From: Candidatus Caldarchaeum sp.
GTDB taxonomy: Archaea > Thermoproteota > Nitrososphaeria_A > Caldarchaeales > Caldarchaeaceae
Direction: 5' to 3'
Assembly (NCBI GenBank): GCA_025054795.1
Contig: JANWZU010000070.1
Span: 1 to 11,969, forward strand
DNA: 11,969 bases
Below the pieces are notes generated by a model that ran no database searches, was not told the origin of the DNA, and worked only from the letters and a program-made list of their open reading frames with translations. The translations under genes and the position numbers were made by a program. This document shows, one piece after another, positions 5,170 through 11,969 of this stretch. Each line of letters opens with the position of its first letter. Position 1 is the stretch's first letter.

Positions 5170-6465
5170 TTACCCGCTCTCCGTTATCTCTTTCACAACC
5201 CCAGCAGCGACAGTGATACCGCTGTCCCTTATAGCGAACCTTCCTAGCTCAGGCGAAATACTCGCAGGCTCAAGGGCAACTGGAGTCAGAGGCCTAAGCT
5301 TGACGACGGCGACGTCGCCTGTCTTTATGAAGGACGGGTTCTTCTCAGTGACCTGTCCAGTCCTCGGGTCCATCTTCTGAATCAGCTCAACAAACTTCAC
5401 AGCCGTCTGAGCCGTGTGAATGTGGAGCACAGGCGTGTATCCAGCCGCTATGGCCGTCGGATGGTAGATGACGTATATCTGGCCGATGAACTCTTTCGCC
5501 ACCGGAACAGGTGTGTCAGGCTTCGTCACAACCATGCCTCTCGTAAGCTGGCTCTTCTCAACACCCTTCAAAGCGAAGCCGATGTTGTCTCCTGGGATGG
5601 CCTGCTGTAGAGGCTGGTGATGCATCTCAATAGACTTAACTTCGGCCTTCAGGCCTCCCGGATAGATAGCGACTATGTCTCCCGGCTTTAGAATACCTTG
5701 CTCTACCCTGCCCACCGGAACCGTTCCAACTCCTTTGATGGAGTAGACGCCTTGGAGCGGAAGCCTAAGGGGCTTATCGACCGGCTTGGGCGGCTCCTGC
5801 AATAGGTCCAGAGCCTCTAGCAGTGTGGGGCCTGTGTACCATGGGAGGTTCTTGCTTTTCTCGGTCAGGTTGTCGCCCAGCCATCCCGAGACCGGTATGA
5901 AGTTTATCTTGCTGATGTCGTATCCGATTGTCTTCAGAAGGTCTCCAGCCATCTGCTTAACCTCGTCAAAACGGGCTTTCTCCCAGTTGACGGAGACGTC
6001 GTCCATCTTGTTAATCAGCACTATGAGCTGGCGTATTCCGAGGACGAACGAAAGGTAGGCATGCTCTCTAGTCTGGCCTCCGGGAGCTATGCCGACCTCA
6101 GCCTCGCCTTTCTTCGCAGAAACCACGAGTATGGCTGCATCTGCTTGGCTGGCTCCTGTAATCATGTTCTTCACGAAGTCTCTGTGCCCGGGCGCGTCGA
6201 TGAGCGTGAAATAGTATTTCTTTGTCTCAAACTTCTGGAAAGCAAGGTCTATCGTAAGACCTCTTTCCCTCTCCTCCTTAATTCGGTCGAGAACCCAAGC
6301 AAACTTGAAGCTCTCCTTACCCAGCTTCTTAGCCTCCTCCTCGTAGGTTTTGAGCGTCCTCTCGTCTATCGCTCCAAGCCTGTAGAGGAAGTGTCCCAAG
6401 GTTGTTGACTTGCCGTGGTCGACGTGGCCTATTACCACAAGGTTCATGTGAGGTTTTGCCGACAT
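5170..6465 (-). CDS. tuf: Translation elongation factor EF-1 alpha (aEF1A)
   Basis: A 431-residue GTPase that delivers aminoacyl-tRNA to the ribosome. The G motifs are complete: G1 GHVDHGKS (13-20), switch I region GLTIDLAF (69-76), G3 DAPGH (90-94), G4 NKMD (152-155) and G5 SGW (193-195). Domains II and III follow, with typical LRLPLQGVYSIKGVGTVPVG and RFAIRDSGITVAAGVV blocks. The insertion GEAEVGIAPGG before QTREH (120-135) is the version shared by TACK archaea and eukaryotes and is absent from most Euryarchaeota; this is the best lineage marker in the window. The start is ATG 6465, with a TATA box at 6491-6497 that predicts transcription start almost at the ATG. It is convergent with uS10. 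Confidence 0.98.
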   Translation of the reverse strand: MSAKPHMNLVVIGHVDHGKSTTLGHFLYRLGAIDERTLKTYEEEAKKLGKESFKFAWVLDRIKEERERGLTIDLAFQKFETKKYYFTLIDAPGHRDFVKNMITGASQADAAILVVSAKKGEAEVGIAPGGQTREHAYLSFVLGIRQLIVLINKMDDVSVNWEKARFDEVKQMAGDLLKTIGYDISKINFIPVSGWLGDNLTEKSKNLPWYTGPTLLEALDLLQEPPKPVDKPLRLPLQGVYSIKGVGTVPVGRVEQGILKPGDIVAIYPGGLKAEVKSIEMHHQPLQQAIPGDNIGFALKGVEKSQLTRGMVVTKPDTPVPVAKEFIGQIYVIYHPTAIAAGYTPVLHIHTAQTAVKFVELIQKMDPRTGQVTEKNPSFIKTGDVAVVKLRPLTPVALEPASISPELGRFAIRDSGITVAAGVVKEITESG

Positions 6466-6490
6466 TACTTTTCAAGCGATTATCCTCACA

Positions 6491-6497
6491 TATATAG
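6491..6497 (-). promoter_or_regulatory. TATA box of the EF-1 alpha gene
   Basis: CTATATA on the minus strand, centred about 29 nt before the ATG at 6465. The predicted mRNA is leaderless or has a leader of a few bases. A GAGGAT motif further up (complement of about 6481-6487) is too far from the ATG to act as a Shine-Dalgarno site. Confidence 0.6.
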
Positions 6498-6543
6498 ATT
6501 AGTTTGTCTTGTGGGGTCGAGGGCCTTGATTAAACGCTCATCT

Positions 6544-6579
6544 CGGCCTGAGCCGCTATGGCTTATCATGACGAGCCAT
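6544..6579. other. Two adjacent short inverted repeats in the EF-1 alpha/molybdenum hydroxylase intergenic region
   Basis: CGGC-CTGA-GCCG (6544-6555) is a perfect 4-bp stem. Three bases later ATGGCT (6558-6563) pairs perfectly with AGCCAT (6574-6579) around a 10-base loop that itself contains the palindrome TCATGA. They lie between two divergent promoters (6491-6497 and 6642-6649), so an operator or structured leader is possible. The rest of the 213-base gap (6466-6678) shows no gene I can support. Confidence 0.25.
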
Positions 6580-6641
6580 TTCGGTCTGCTCTACTCAAAA
6601 CTCTTAGGCGGGGGGCAGGCCGGATCACGAACTGGAAGAAC

Positions 6642-6649
6642 CTAAATAG
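6642..6649 (+). promoter_or_regulatory. TATA-like box for the molybdenum hydroxylase gene
   Basis: CTAAATAG is centred about 33 nt before the ATG at 6679, predicting a leader of about 7 nt. No Shine-Dalgarno motif is present directly before the ATG. Confidence 0.4.
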
Positions 6650-6678
6650 CGGTACGGAGCAGAAGCAGTCCACAGCAG

Positions 6679-9009
6679 ATGGCCGTATCCGGCAGACTTA
6701 TCGGCCGAAAGCTAAAGCGGAAAGAAGACCCCAAATATCTCAAAGGTCTTGGAACGTACGTCGACGACATCAACCTACCCAACATGCTCTATCTGGCAAT
6801 CCTCAGAAGCGCCCATCCCCATGCTTTAATTAAAAAAATCGAAGCCGAAGATGCTTTGAAGGCAAAAAATGTCAAAGAGGTGCTGACGGGGAAAGAGGCC
6901 GCTAAACACAGTGAGCCTCTGATTTGTCTGTTCCAGCCTCAAGGTGTCAAGATTCCTAAACAATACTGTTTGGCGACGGATAGAGTGCGGTTTGTCGGAG
7001 AAGCTGTGGCCGCCGTGGCGGCTGAGGACAGGTATTCCGCATACGACGCAATCGAGTTGATCAACGTCGACTACGAGAGGCTGCCGGCCGTAATAGACGC
7101 TGTTGAAGCGGTTAATTCAAGCACGATTCTTCACGAGGAGGTTGAAAACAACGTCTACCATTACAAAAAGATTCAGGCCGGCGATGTGGAGGCGGCTTTT
7201 AATCAGGCTGACCTAGTTGTAGAAGAGAAGCTCAAGATACACCGACAGTCGGGTAGTCCGCTCGAGCCTCGTGGGATAGTTTCTTACTACGATTCTCACA
7301 CAGGCTCTCTCACAGTCTGGGCGTCGACCCAGACGCCCAACGCATTACGAATGGTCCTCAGCCACTGCCTCAGAATTCCAGCTAGCCGCATAAGAGTAAT
7401 AGTCAAGGACATGGGCGGTGGGTTTGGAAACTACAAGTACCATCCCGAAGACGTAATAACCTGCCTAGTCTCAGTCAAAACCGGTAGGCCGGTTAAGTGG
7501 GTTGCGAACAGAAGAGAACTGCTTCTGGCTGGATATCATTCGAGAGAACAAACGCACTTTGTCAAAGCAGGGTTCAGCAGAGACGGGAGGATAAAAGGGT
7601 TGCAGGATAGAATATTCGCAGACATGGGCGCCTACCTGACTAGGGAGGCCACAGGGCCTGCGGTCGTCACCTCTCACATGCTGCCCGGGCCCTACGACAT
7701 CAGAAACATCTCGATAGAGCTTTTCTGTGTAGCAACCAACAAATCTTACTCGAGCGCTTACAGAGGTTTCGGCCAGCCTGAGGCTGCGTTTGTGATGGAA
7801 CGACTGATGGATTTAGCGGCTGCTGAGTTGGACGTCGACCCCTCTGAAGTGAGGTTGAGAAACTTCGTCCAACCCGAGCAGATGCCATACAGGTCCCCTA
7901 CAGGCGTCGTCCACGACAACGCAAACTTCTCCGACTGTCTGAAACATGCTCTAAAATTGATGGACTACGTGAACTTGAAGCGTGTTTACAGAAGCCAACC
8001 CAACAGATGCTTAGGCTTGGGGGTAGCTTTTTACGTCGAGTTAACAGGCTTCGGTCCGGCAAGGGTAGCGGGTATAACTGGAGCTGTTCACGGGGGCTAC
8101 GAGAGCATGACTTTGAGGTTCGATGTTTCCGGGCAGGCCACGATCTTCACCGGGCTGGTTCCTCATGGGCAGGGTTCAGAAACAACCCTATCTCAAGTCG
8201 CAGCCGAATTGCTCGGTTTAGATTTTGAAGACGTGAGGATAGTTTACGGAGACACAGACATAACACCCTACGGCCTCGGAACCTTCGGCAGCAGAAACGC
8301 CGTAGTGGGAAGCGGAGCCGTCTACAAGCTTGCTGATGCTCTGATAAAGAAGGCCGTCAAAGTCGCAGCCAACATCCTCGAAGCCAAGGAAGACGACATA
8401 GAGTTCAAAGACGGGTTTTTCTATGTGAAGGGCGTCCCCGGCAAACGGCTTCATATCAAAGAGATAGCCAAAAGGGCGATCCTTGCGGTGGGATTACCCT
8501 CAGACGTGGAGCCCGGTTTCGAGGCCTCTGTTTCCTACGACCCAGGGTCTTGGACGAACACATGGGGCGTTCATGTGGCCTTAGTGGAGGTTGACCCAGA
8601 GACGGGTAAGGTTGACATCCTCAAGTATGTTATAGTTGATGACAGCGGAACTTTGATTAATCCGATGATAGTTGAGGGACAGGTAGTTGGGGGCGCTGTT
8701 CAGGGGATAGGCGGGACGTTGCTGGAGGAACTGTCATACGACTCGGACGGTCATCTTGTTTCCTCAACCTTCATGGATTATTTGGTACCCTCTGCCGCCG
8801 ATTGCCCGCCTTTTTTGATAGAGCACATGGAAACAAAGGCCAAGACTAATCCGCTTGGAGTGAAGGGAGTTGGGGAGAGCGGGATAATTCCTACATCCGC
8901 TGCTTTAGCAAACGCTGTCGAGAATGCGTTGCGAAACTACCGTGTAAAGGTTAGAGAAACGCCTCTCACTCCCTACAAAGTACACAGCTTAATCAAAAAA
9001 AGCGGCTAA
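6679..9009 (+). CDS. Molybdopterin-binding large subunit, xanthine dehydrogenase/CO dehydrogenase (CoxL) family
   Basis: The 776-residue length is typical of separate large subunits of molybdenum hydroxylases. The N-terminal domain begins IGRKLKRKEDPKYLKGLGTY, close to the family's R-R-x-E-D-P...G.G.YVDD pattern. Cofactor contacts are visible: Q218 in ASTQTP, the MGGGFG loop (245-250) and the GVGESG motif (730-735) with catalytic-type E733. The active-site loop is SSAYRGFGQPEA (358-369). It lacks the AYxCSFR loop of form I CO dehydrogenase and resembles the RGFG of xanthine dehydrogenases and aldehyde oxidoreductases, so CO oxidation is unlikely. The reaction is probably hydroxylation of an aldehyde or N-heterocycle; substrate unknown. 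Such enzymes need a FAD subunit and a 2Fe-2S subunit, normally encoded next door; neither is here. The gene diverges from EF-1 alpha and converges on an amidohydrolase. Confidence 0.9.
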   Translation: MAVSGRLIGRKLKRKEDPKYLKGLGTYVDDINLPNMLYLAILRSAHPHALIKKIEAEDALKAKNVKEVLTGKEAAKHSEPLICLFQPQGVKIPKQYCLATDRVRFVGEAVAAVAAEDRYSAYDAIELINVDYERLPAVIDAVEAVNSSTILHEEVENNVYHYKKIQAGDVEAAFNQADLVVEEKLKIHRQSGSPLEPRGIVSYYDSHTGSLTVWASTQTPNALRMVLSHCLRIPASRIRVIVKDMGGGFGNYKYHPEDVITCLVSVKTGRPVKWVANRRELLLAGYHSREQTHFVKAGFSRDGRIKGLQDRIFADMGAYLTREATGPAVVTSHMLPGPYDIRNISIELFCVATNKSYSSAYRGFGQPEAAFVMERLMDLAAAELDVDPSEVRLRNFVQPEQMPYRSPTGVVHDNANFSDCLKHALKLMDYVNLKRVYRSQPNRCLGLGVAFYVELTGFGPARVAGITGAVHGGYESMTLRFDVSGQATIFTGLVPHGQGSETTLSQVAAELLGLDFEDVRIVYGDTDITPYGLGTFGSRNAVVGSGAVYKLADALIKKAVKVAANILEAKEDDIEFKDGFFYVKGVPGKRLHIKEIAKRAILAVGLPSDVEPGFEASVSYDPGSWTNTWGVHVALVEVDPETGKVDILKYVIVDDSGTLINPMIVEGQVVGGAVQGIGGTLLEELSYDSDGHLVSSTFMDYLVPSAADCPPFLIEHMETKAKTNPLGVKGVGESGIIPTSAALANAVENALRNYRVKVRETPLTPYKVHSLIKKSG

Positions 9010-9075
9010 GAACCTCTTGAGGGACGTCCAAGTTTTTCACATGGTTCGTTTTAGCGAATTGCTAGCTATCTCAAC

Positions 9076-10116
9076 TTAATGTATCCTCAAGAGTTTTTTC
9101 GCATTTTTGTAAAGTATCTTTGCCTGCTCGTTCTCCGGTATGCTCAGTCCTTTAACGACGTCTTTCGCCTGACGTATGAAAGCTTTGCCGTTTTCCGGTC
9201 CAAAGGGATAGTCCGAGCCGAAGACGATATGGTCCGGGCCGAAAATTTCATAGCCGCATTTAGCGGCCTGTATGTATCCGCCTAGGACCGTGTCTACGTA
9301 GAACATTTTGAAGTAGTCTAGTAATTTTTTGCGGTACTTCCATCCTTCGAGAAGGCTTTCGAGAATCTGAAGCCTGCCGCTGAAGTGCGCCACCATGCCG
9401 CCCATGTGATGGGATACTATTTTTAGCGTGGGAAATTTTTCAAGCACCCCTGAAAGGACGAGGCGAGAAAGTGCAAGCGTGGTTTCGTAAGGCCATCCGA
9501 AGACAATTGAGAGGGAGTAATCATGCTCGTATCCTCTGCGTTGTGTAGGCGGCGGGTTGTTGGGATGTAAAAGTATTGGTACGTCGTATTTCACCGCTCG
9601 TTCGAAAAGCGGATGAAACATCTCATGGTCTAACGGAAGGCCCGCCATCTGGGTGTACAGCTGGATGCACTTCATTCCGAGGTCGTTCACGGCTCGGTCA
9701 AACTCTTCCAATGCGGCGTTTTCATCGACGACAGGCACCTCAGCCGCACCCAAGAAACGGTCGGAATGTTTTTCGACGATTTTAGCAATAGAATCGTTGA
9801 TAGATTTAGCGATTGCGACCACGTTTTCAGGCGTTGTCGATAGTAGCGAAGGTTCGGCAGCGGGTAGCGATGCGCTTAACACTTGGATGTACACCCCGTA
9901 GGCGTCCATGTCCTCTAGTCTTTTCTCTGGAGTGTCAAAAACTGAATTGGGGAGTGAGTATGCTACGAAGACCCCAGTTTGCGTGTTGAAAATTTTGACG
10001 GCTGAAGTCCTACTGTCTGTTTTAAACGCTAGATTTGGACATCTACGCGCAAGCTCACTTAGATATCCCGATGGAAAAATGTGGTTGAACATGTCTATGA
10101 CTGGGACATCGTCCAT
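9076..10116 (-). CDS. Amidohydrolase family protein, ACMSD-like (PF04909 type)
   Basis: A 346-residue TIM-barrel metal-dependent hydrolase/decarboxylase resembling 2-amino-3-carboxymuconate-6-semialdehyde decarboxylase. The N-terminus has IDMFNHIFP (7-15). The usual D-x-H-x-H metal motif here reads D8-M-F10-N-H12, so the first metal histidine is replaced by phenylalanine. The other ligands look present: H184 in ILLHPNNPP, H236/H237 in VSHHMGGM, and D302 in VFGSDYPFGPENG. Family members decarboxylate or hydrolyse aromatic-derived acids; substrate unknown. I chose ATG 10116 over a TTG at 10125 because the TATA-like box at 10139-10146 is 26 nt before 10116, giving a leaderless mRNA. The 66-base gap to the convergent hydroxylase gene has only short T runs (9033-9037). 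The FAD oxidoreductase gene lies 92 nt upstream on the same strand. Confidence 0.85.
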   Translation of the reverse strand: MDDVPVIDMFNHIFPSGYLSELARRCPNLAFKTDSRTSAVKIFNTQTGVFVAYSLPNSVFDTPEKRLEDMDAYGVYIQVLSASLPAAEPSLLSTTPENVVAIAKSINDSIAKIVEKHSDRFLGAAEVPVVDENAALEEFDRAVNDLGMKCIQLYTQMAGLPLDHEMFHPLFERAVKYDVPILLHPNNPPPTQRRGYEHDYSLSIVFGWPYETTLALSRLVLSGVLEKFPTLKIVSHHMGGMVAHFSGRLQILESLLEGWKYRKKLLDYFKMFYVDTVLGGYIQAAKCGYEIFGPDHIVFGSDYPFGPENGKAFIRQAKDVVKGLSIPENEQAKILYKNAKKLLRIH

Positions 10117-10138
10117 GTCCCTCAAAACGGTTTAATGG

Positions 10139-10146
10139 ATATAAAG
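10139..10146 (-). promoter_or_regulatory. TATA-like box of the amidohydrolase gene
   Basis: CTTTATAT on the minus strand, centred 26 nt before the ATG at 10116. This spacing fits a leaderless transcript and argues that the gene has its own promoter rather than relying on the upstream FAD oxidoreductase gene. Confidence 0.5.
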
Positions 10147-10208
10147 CTTACTGCTGTGTTCCGCATATCTTCAGACCACGAACCGGCGTCAGGCCATTCG
10201 GATGCAAC

Positions 10209-11447
10209 TCATATCGGTCTTTTCTCGCTGAGCAGATTTTCGCTAACAAGCTTTGCAGTTGCAGCAGCCGTTGTCACCCCCAGACGACAGTGGCCGGCGG
10301 CGACTACCAGGTTGTTGTATTTCGTCCATCCTACGACCGGCAGGCCGGTGGGTGTGCACGGTCTTGCGCCATGCCACGTTTCGACTATGCTGACTTTGCT
10401 GAAGGCGGGTATGTATTCAGTGGCCTTCTGTCTTAGAAACGAGCATCTCCGGTCATGTGGCAGGTGCTGTGCGGTGCTTAGCTCGAAAAACCCTGTTGCA
10501 CGCAGGTTGCCCTCACCAGTCTGAGACATCGCAACTCTGAACTCTCCACCCGCCGTGGCATGCCTAAGCCTCTCCGAGACCGGCTCAGTCATCACCATGT
10601 AGCCGTAGGCCGGCGCCAGCGGTATTTCTATGCCGATTGTCGAGAGTAAACGCTTCGTATGAACTCCTGCGCAGACCACATATTGTCGTCCGGCGATGGA
10701 AGAGCCGTTTGACAGCGAAACAGAAGACACTACTCTGTTATCTACGTTCATCTTCACAACCTCCTCGTCGATCAACGGTACGTTCAGACGCTGTGAGAGA
10801 AGCAGCCTTAGGGATTGCATCAGCTTCGAAGGTGTTAGCGAAAGGTCGTCCTTGAAGAGTATTCCTCCAACTATGCTGGGTGAAAGCAGCGGGTCGTCGT
10901 TCAAGCATTCTTCTCTGTCTAGAAACCTGAAGTCTACTTTTAGCTCTCTGTTCTGTTCGAGGAGTTTGAGATGTTTCTCGAGGTTTCTCCTGCTTAGGTA
11001 GACTTCCAGCACTCCGTCAGCCCTCAGGTCCACCTGCAGGTTATACTCTTCTATGATTTTCTTCAGCAAGCGTACTCCTTCAAAACATGACTCTCTCATC
11101 TTCAACGCATACTCTAGGCTGGTGGTTTTGCGTGATTCTCTGAGATATTCGGCGAGCCACCCACCCGGCAGAATCTCTCTGAAAAAGAAAGAAGCCGAAA
11201 CCTTAACGGGGGATTCGCCTGAAATCATCCACTTCAGTATTTGCGAGATGCTTTCCGCTGATGGGATTGGAGAGCCGAAGCCGGCGGCCAGGTATCCTGC
11301 GTTGCCCCATGAAGCTGCTTTGGTCAAGTCTTTCCCAGCCACTAACGCAACGTCGAAGCCTCTCCGCCTAAGCATAAGCGATGTTAGAAGGCCGACGATT
11401 CCTCCCCCGACGATGACTGCGTCGTGTCTGGATGCGCTGCCTGACAT
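10209..11447 (-). CDS. FAD-dependent oxidoreductase, DAO/DadA-like (D-amino acid or amine dehydrogenase family)
   Basis: A 412-residue flavoprotein. The N-terminus has the FAD-binding G14-x-G16-x-x-G19 loop in AVIVGGGIVGLLTSLMLRRR, followed by the ASWGNAGYLAAG segment (46-56) that matches the S-x-x-N-A/G-G pattern of DadA-type enzymes. The substrate domain covers about 90-320. The C-terminal signature is WHGARPCTPTGLPVVG (358-373) with AAGHCRLGVTTA (383-394), equivalent to the W-G-x-R-P-x-T-P-D-G-x-P and GHG-x-x-G-W-T motifs. These enzymes oxidise D-amino acids, glycine, sarcosine or related amines to imines; the substrate is not readable. The start is ATG 11447. A TATA-like box (11473-11482) lies in the last codons of the upstream cytochrome gene, 25 nt away, so it may be both co-transcribed and separately initiated. 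Confidence 0.87.
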   Translation of the reverse strand: MSGSASRHDAVIVGGGIVGLLTSLMLRRRGFDVALVAGKDLTKAASWGNAGYLAAGFGSPIPSAESISQILKWMISGESPVKVSASFFFREILPGGWLAEYLRESRKTTSLEYALKMRESCFEGVRLLKKIIEEYNLQVDLRADGVLEVYLSRRNLEKHLKLLEQNRELKVDFRFLDREECLNDDPLLSPSIVGGILFKDDLSLTPSKLMQSLRLLLSQRLNVPLIDEEVVKMNVDNRVVSSVSLSNGSSIAGRQYVVCAGVHTKRLLSTIGIEIPLAPAYGYMVMTEPVSERLRHATAGGEFRVAMSQTGEGNLRATGFFELSTAQHLPHDRRCSFLRQKATEYIPAFSKVSIVETWHGARPCTPTGLPVVGWTKYNNLVVAAGHCRLGVTTAAATAKLVSENLLSEKRPI

Positions 11448-11472
11448 GCTTAATTAGCTGGGGAGCACCAAT

Positions 11473-11482
11473 CTAAATATTC
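11473..11482 (-). promoter_or_regulatory. TATA-like box of the FAD oxidoreductase gene
   Basis: The minus strand reads GAATATTTAG and includes the stop codon of the upstream gene. It is centred about 30 nt before the ATG at 11447, predicting a leader of only a few bases. Confidence 0.4.
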
Positions 11483-11969
11483 ATCCGCCTTGAGCTAGGT
11501 TTTTCTTCTTCAAAATACGTGAGCACGTCTTCAGCTATTTTGTCGAATTTCTTCCTGTACATCGTGCTGTTGGGGTAGAGGACTGCTAGCATTCGCATCA
11601 AGGGTGTTGTTATTGCGTGGAAGAAGTGTGTGAAAGGAGCTGCAGCCAGCAGAAACACGTTCGCTGCGAGATGGATGAAGTAGTTGGTCAGCGCTAAAGT
11701 CGTTGAGCCTTCCATTCTAAAGAACTGTGTAGTGAACCCCGTGACGGTCACAAGGAACAGAGCTATGAAGAATGAAAGGTCCCCGAGTGATCGGTTTCTT
11801 CGAAAGTCGTGAGAGATGATAAGCCTAGCAAGCAGGTAGGATACACCGACTAGAAGTAGTATTCCTCCGACGTTGCCGAAGATTTTAGGCAGTTCTGTGA
11901 GGCTCCTTGCTCTTTCAGCCGTCCCCGTAAGCCAGACAAGGGTTGTCGCCACTCCGCAGAGAATGAACC
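11473..11969 (-). CDS. Partial NarI/DsrM/HdrE-like membrane cytochrome b subunit (C-terminal part)
   Basis: The frame is open through the right window edge. A GTG at 11952 could start it, but the codons before it (FILC joined to GVATTLVWLTG) complete a hydrophobic helix, so the true start is probably outside and about 164 residues are visible. Helices are seen around GGILLLVGVSYLLARLI, LSFFIALFLVTVTGF and HLAANVFLLAAAPFTHFFH. The last segment, with histidines at both ends and the P-F-(T/S)-x-x-x-H pattern, matches nitrate reductase gamma (PF02665) and DsrM/HdrE-type subunits, where histidines bind b haems and carry quinone electrons across the membrane. A charged cytoplasmic tail ends the protein. 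The partner catalytic or Fe-S subunit is not in the window and may lie upstream. The FAD oxidoreductase gene follows 25 nt later. Confidence 0.7.
   Translation of the reverse strand, partial: FILCGVATTLVWLTGTAERARSLTELPKIFGNVGGILLLVGVSYLLARLIISHDFRRNRSLGDLSFFIALFLVTVTGFTTQFFRMEGSTTLALTNYFIHLAANVFLLAAAPFTHFFHAITTPLMRMLAVLYPNSTMYRKKFDKIAEDVLTYFEEEKPSSRRMNI

Noticed and set aside
6500..6640. Possible C/D box small RNA or tRNA-like element in the EF-1 alpha/hydroxylase gap
   Set aside because: ATGACGA and CTGA occur but not as proper C and D boxes with flanking stem, and no cloverleaf with a T-arm GGTTCRA could be formed.
6558..6833. 91-codon plus-strand open frame overlapping the start of the molybdenum hydroxylase
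   Set aside because: Its second half is out of frame within a clear family gene, and the sequence is low-complexity and basic with no recognisable domain.
6679..9009. Annotation as CO dehydrogenase CoxL
   Set aside because: The form I active-site loop AYxCSFR is absent; the loop is AYRGFGQPEA.
9014..9093. 9-bp inverted repeat (CTCTTGAGG at 9014-9022 and CCTCAAGAG at 9085-9093) flanking the convergent gene ends
   Set aside because: The arms are 62 nt apart and one is inside the amidohydrolase coding region; too far apart for a terminator hairpin and likely chance.
10117..10125. TTG start at 10125 for the amidohydrolase
   Set aside because: Only three codons longer and only 17 nt from the TATA-like box, so it would lie upstream of the expected transcription start; ATG 10116 has exact leaderless spacing.

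Overview
This window reads as a piece of archaeal chromosome. The core genes are archaeal in type: uS10, EF-1 alpha, and a tRNA-Ser with no encoded CCA. Many start codons sit about 26-33 nt downstream of an A/T-rich TATA-like box and have no Shine-Dalgarno sequence, as expected for leaderless or near-leaderless archaeal transcripts. EF-1 alpha carries the GE(x)E(x)GI...GQTREH insertion shared by TACK archaea and eukaryotes, so I place the organism in the TACK group. An Aigarchaeota/Thaumarchaeota-like thermophile is plausible, but the window alone does not prove it. I see no insertion sequence, CRISPR array, phage gene or rRNA.

Layout. (1) 1-446, minus: a HEPN-domain gene followed directly by the first codons of a probable MNT nucleotidyltransferase cut by the window edge. 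(2) 513-1962: a DoxX-type membrane protein and an HxlR-family regulator diverge from one symmetric TATA-like element; a nitroreductase converges on the regulator, and the two stop codons share one CTAG. This gene set resembles bacterial quinone/electrophile-response systems. (3) 2033-2393, plus: a small four-helix membrane protein gene broken by one extra C in a C5 run. (4) 2398-2480, minus: tRNA-Ser(GCU). (5) 2516-4740, minus: a two-gene aromatic amino acid operon, a chorismate mutase-aminotransferase fusion followed with a 1-nt overlap by a TyrA-type prephenate/arogenate dehydrogenase. (6) 4844-6465: ribosomal protein uS10 and EF-1 alpha in convergent orientation, not the usual co-directional order. 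(7) 6679-9009, plus: a molybdenum hydroxylase large subunit with no FAD or Fe-S subunit gene beside it. (8) 9076-11969, minus: an ACMSD-like amidohydrolase, a DadA-like FAD oxidoreductase, and the C-terminal part of a NarI/DsrM-like membrane cytochrome b subunit that runs off the window.

How they fit together. The aromatic operon covers chorismate to prephenate to 4-hydroxyphenylpyruvate (or arogenate) to tyrosine. The right-hand genes look catabolic and redox-related: substrate hydroxylation, decarboxylation or hydrolysis, and amine oxidation with electrons possibly passed to a membrane cytochrome. That linkage is inferred from proximity only. Most genes are ordinary. The points most worth a second look are the DoxX/HxlR/nitroreductase cluster, the fused aromatic operon, the frameshifted membrane gene, the orphan hydroxylase subunit and the amidohydrolase with an altered metal motif.
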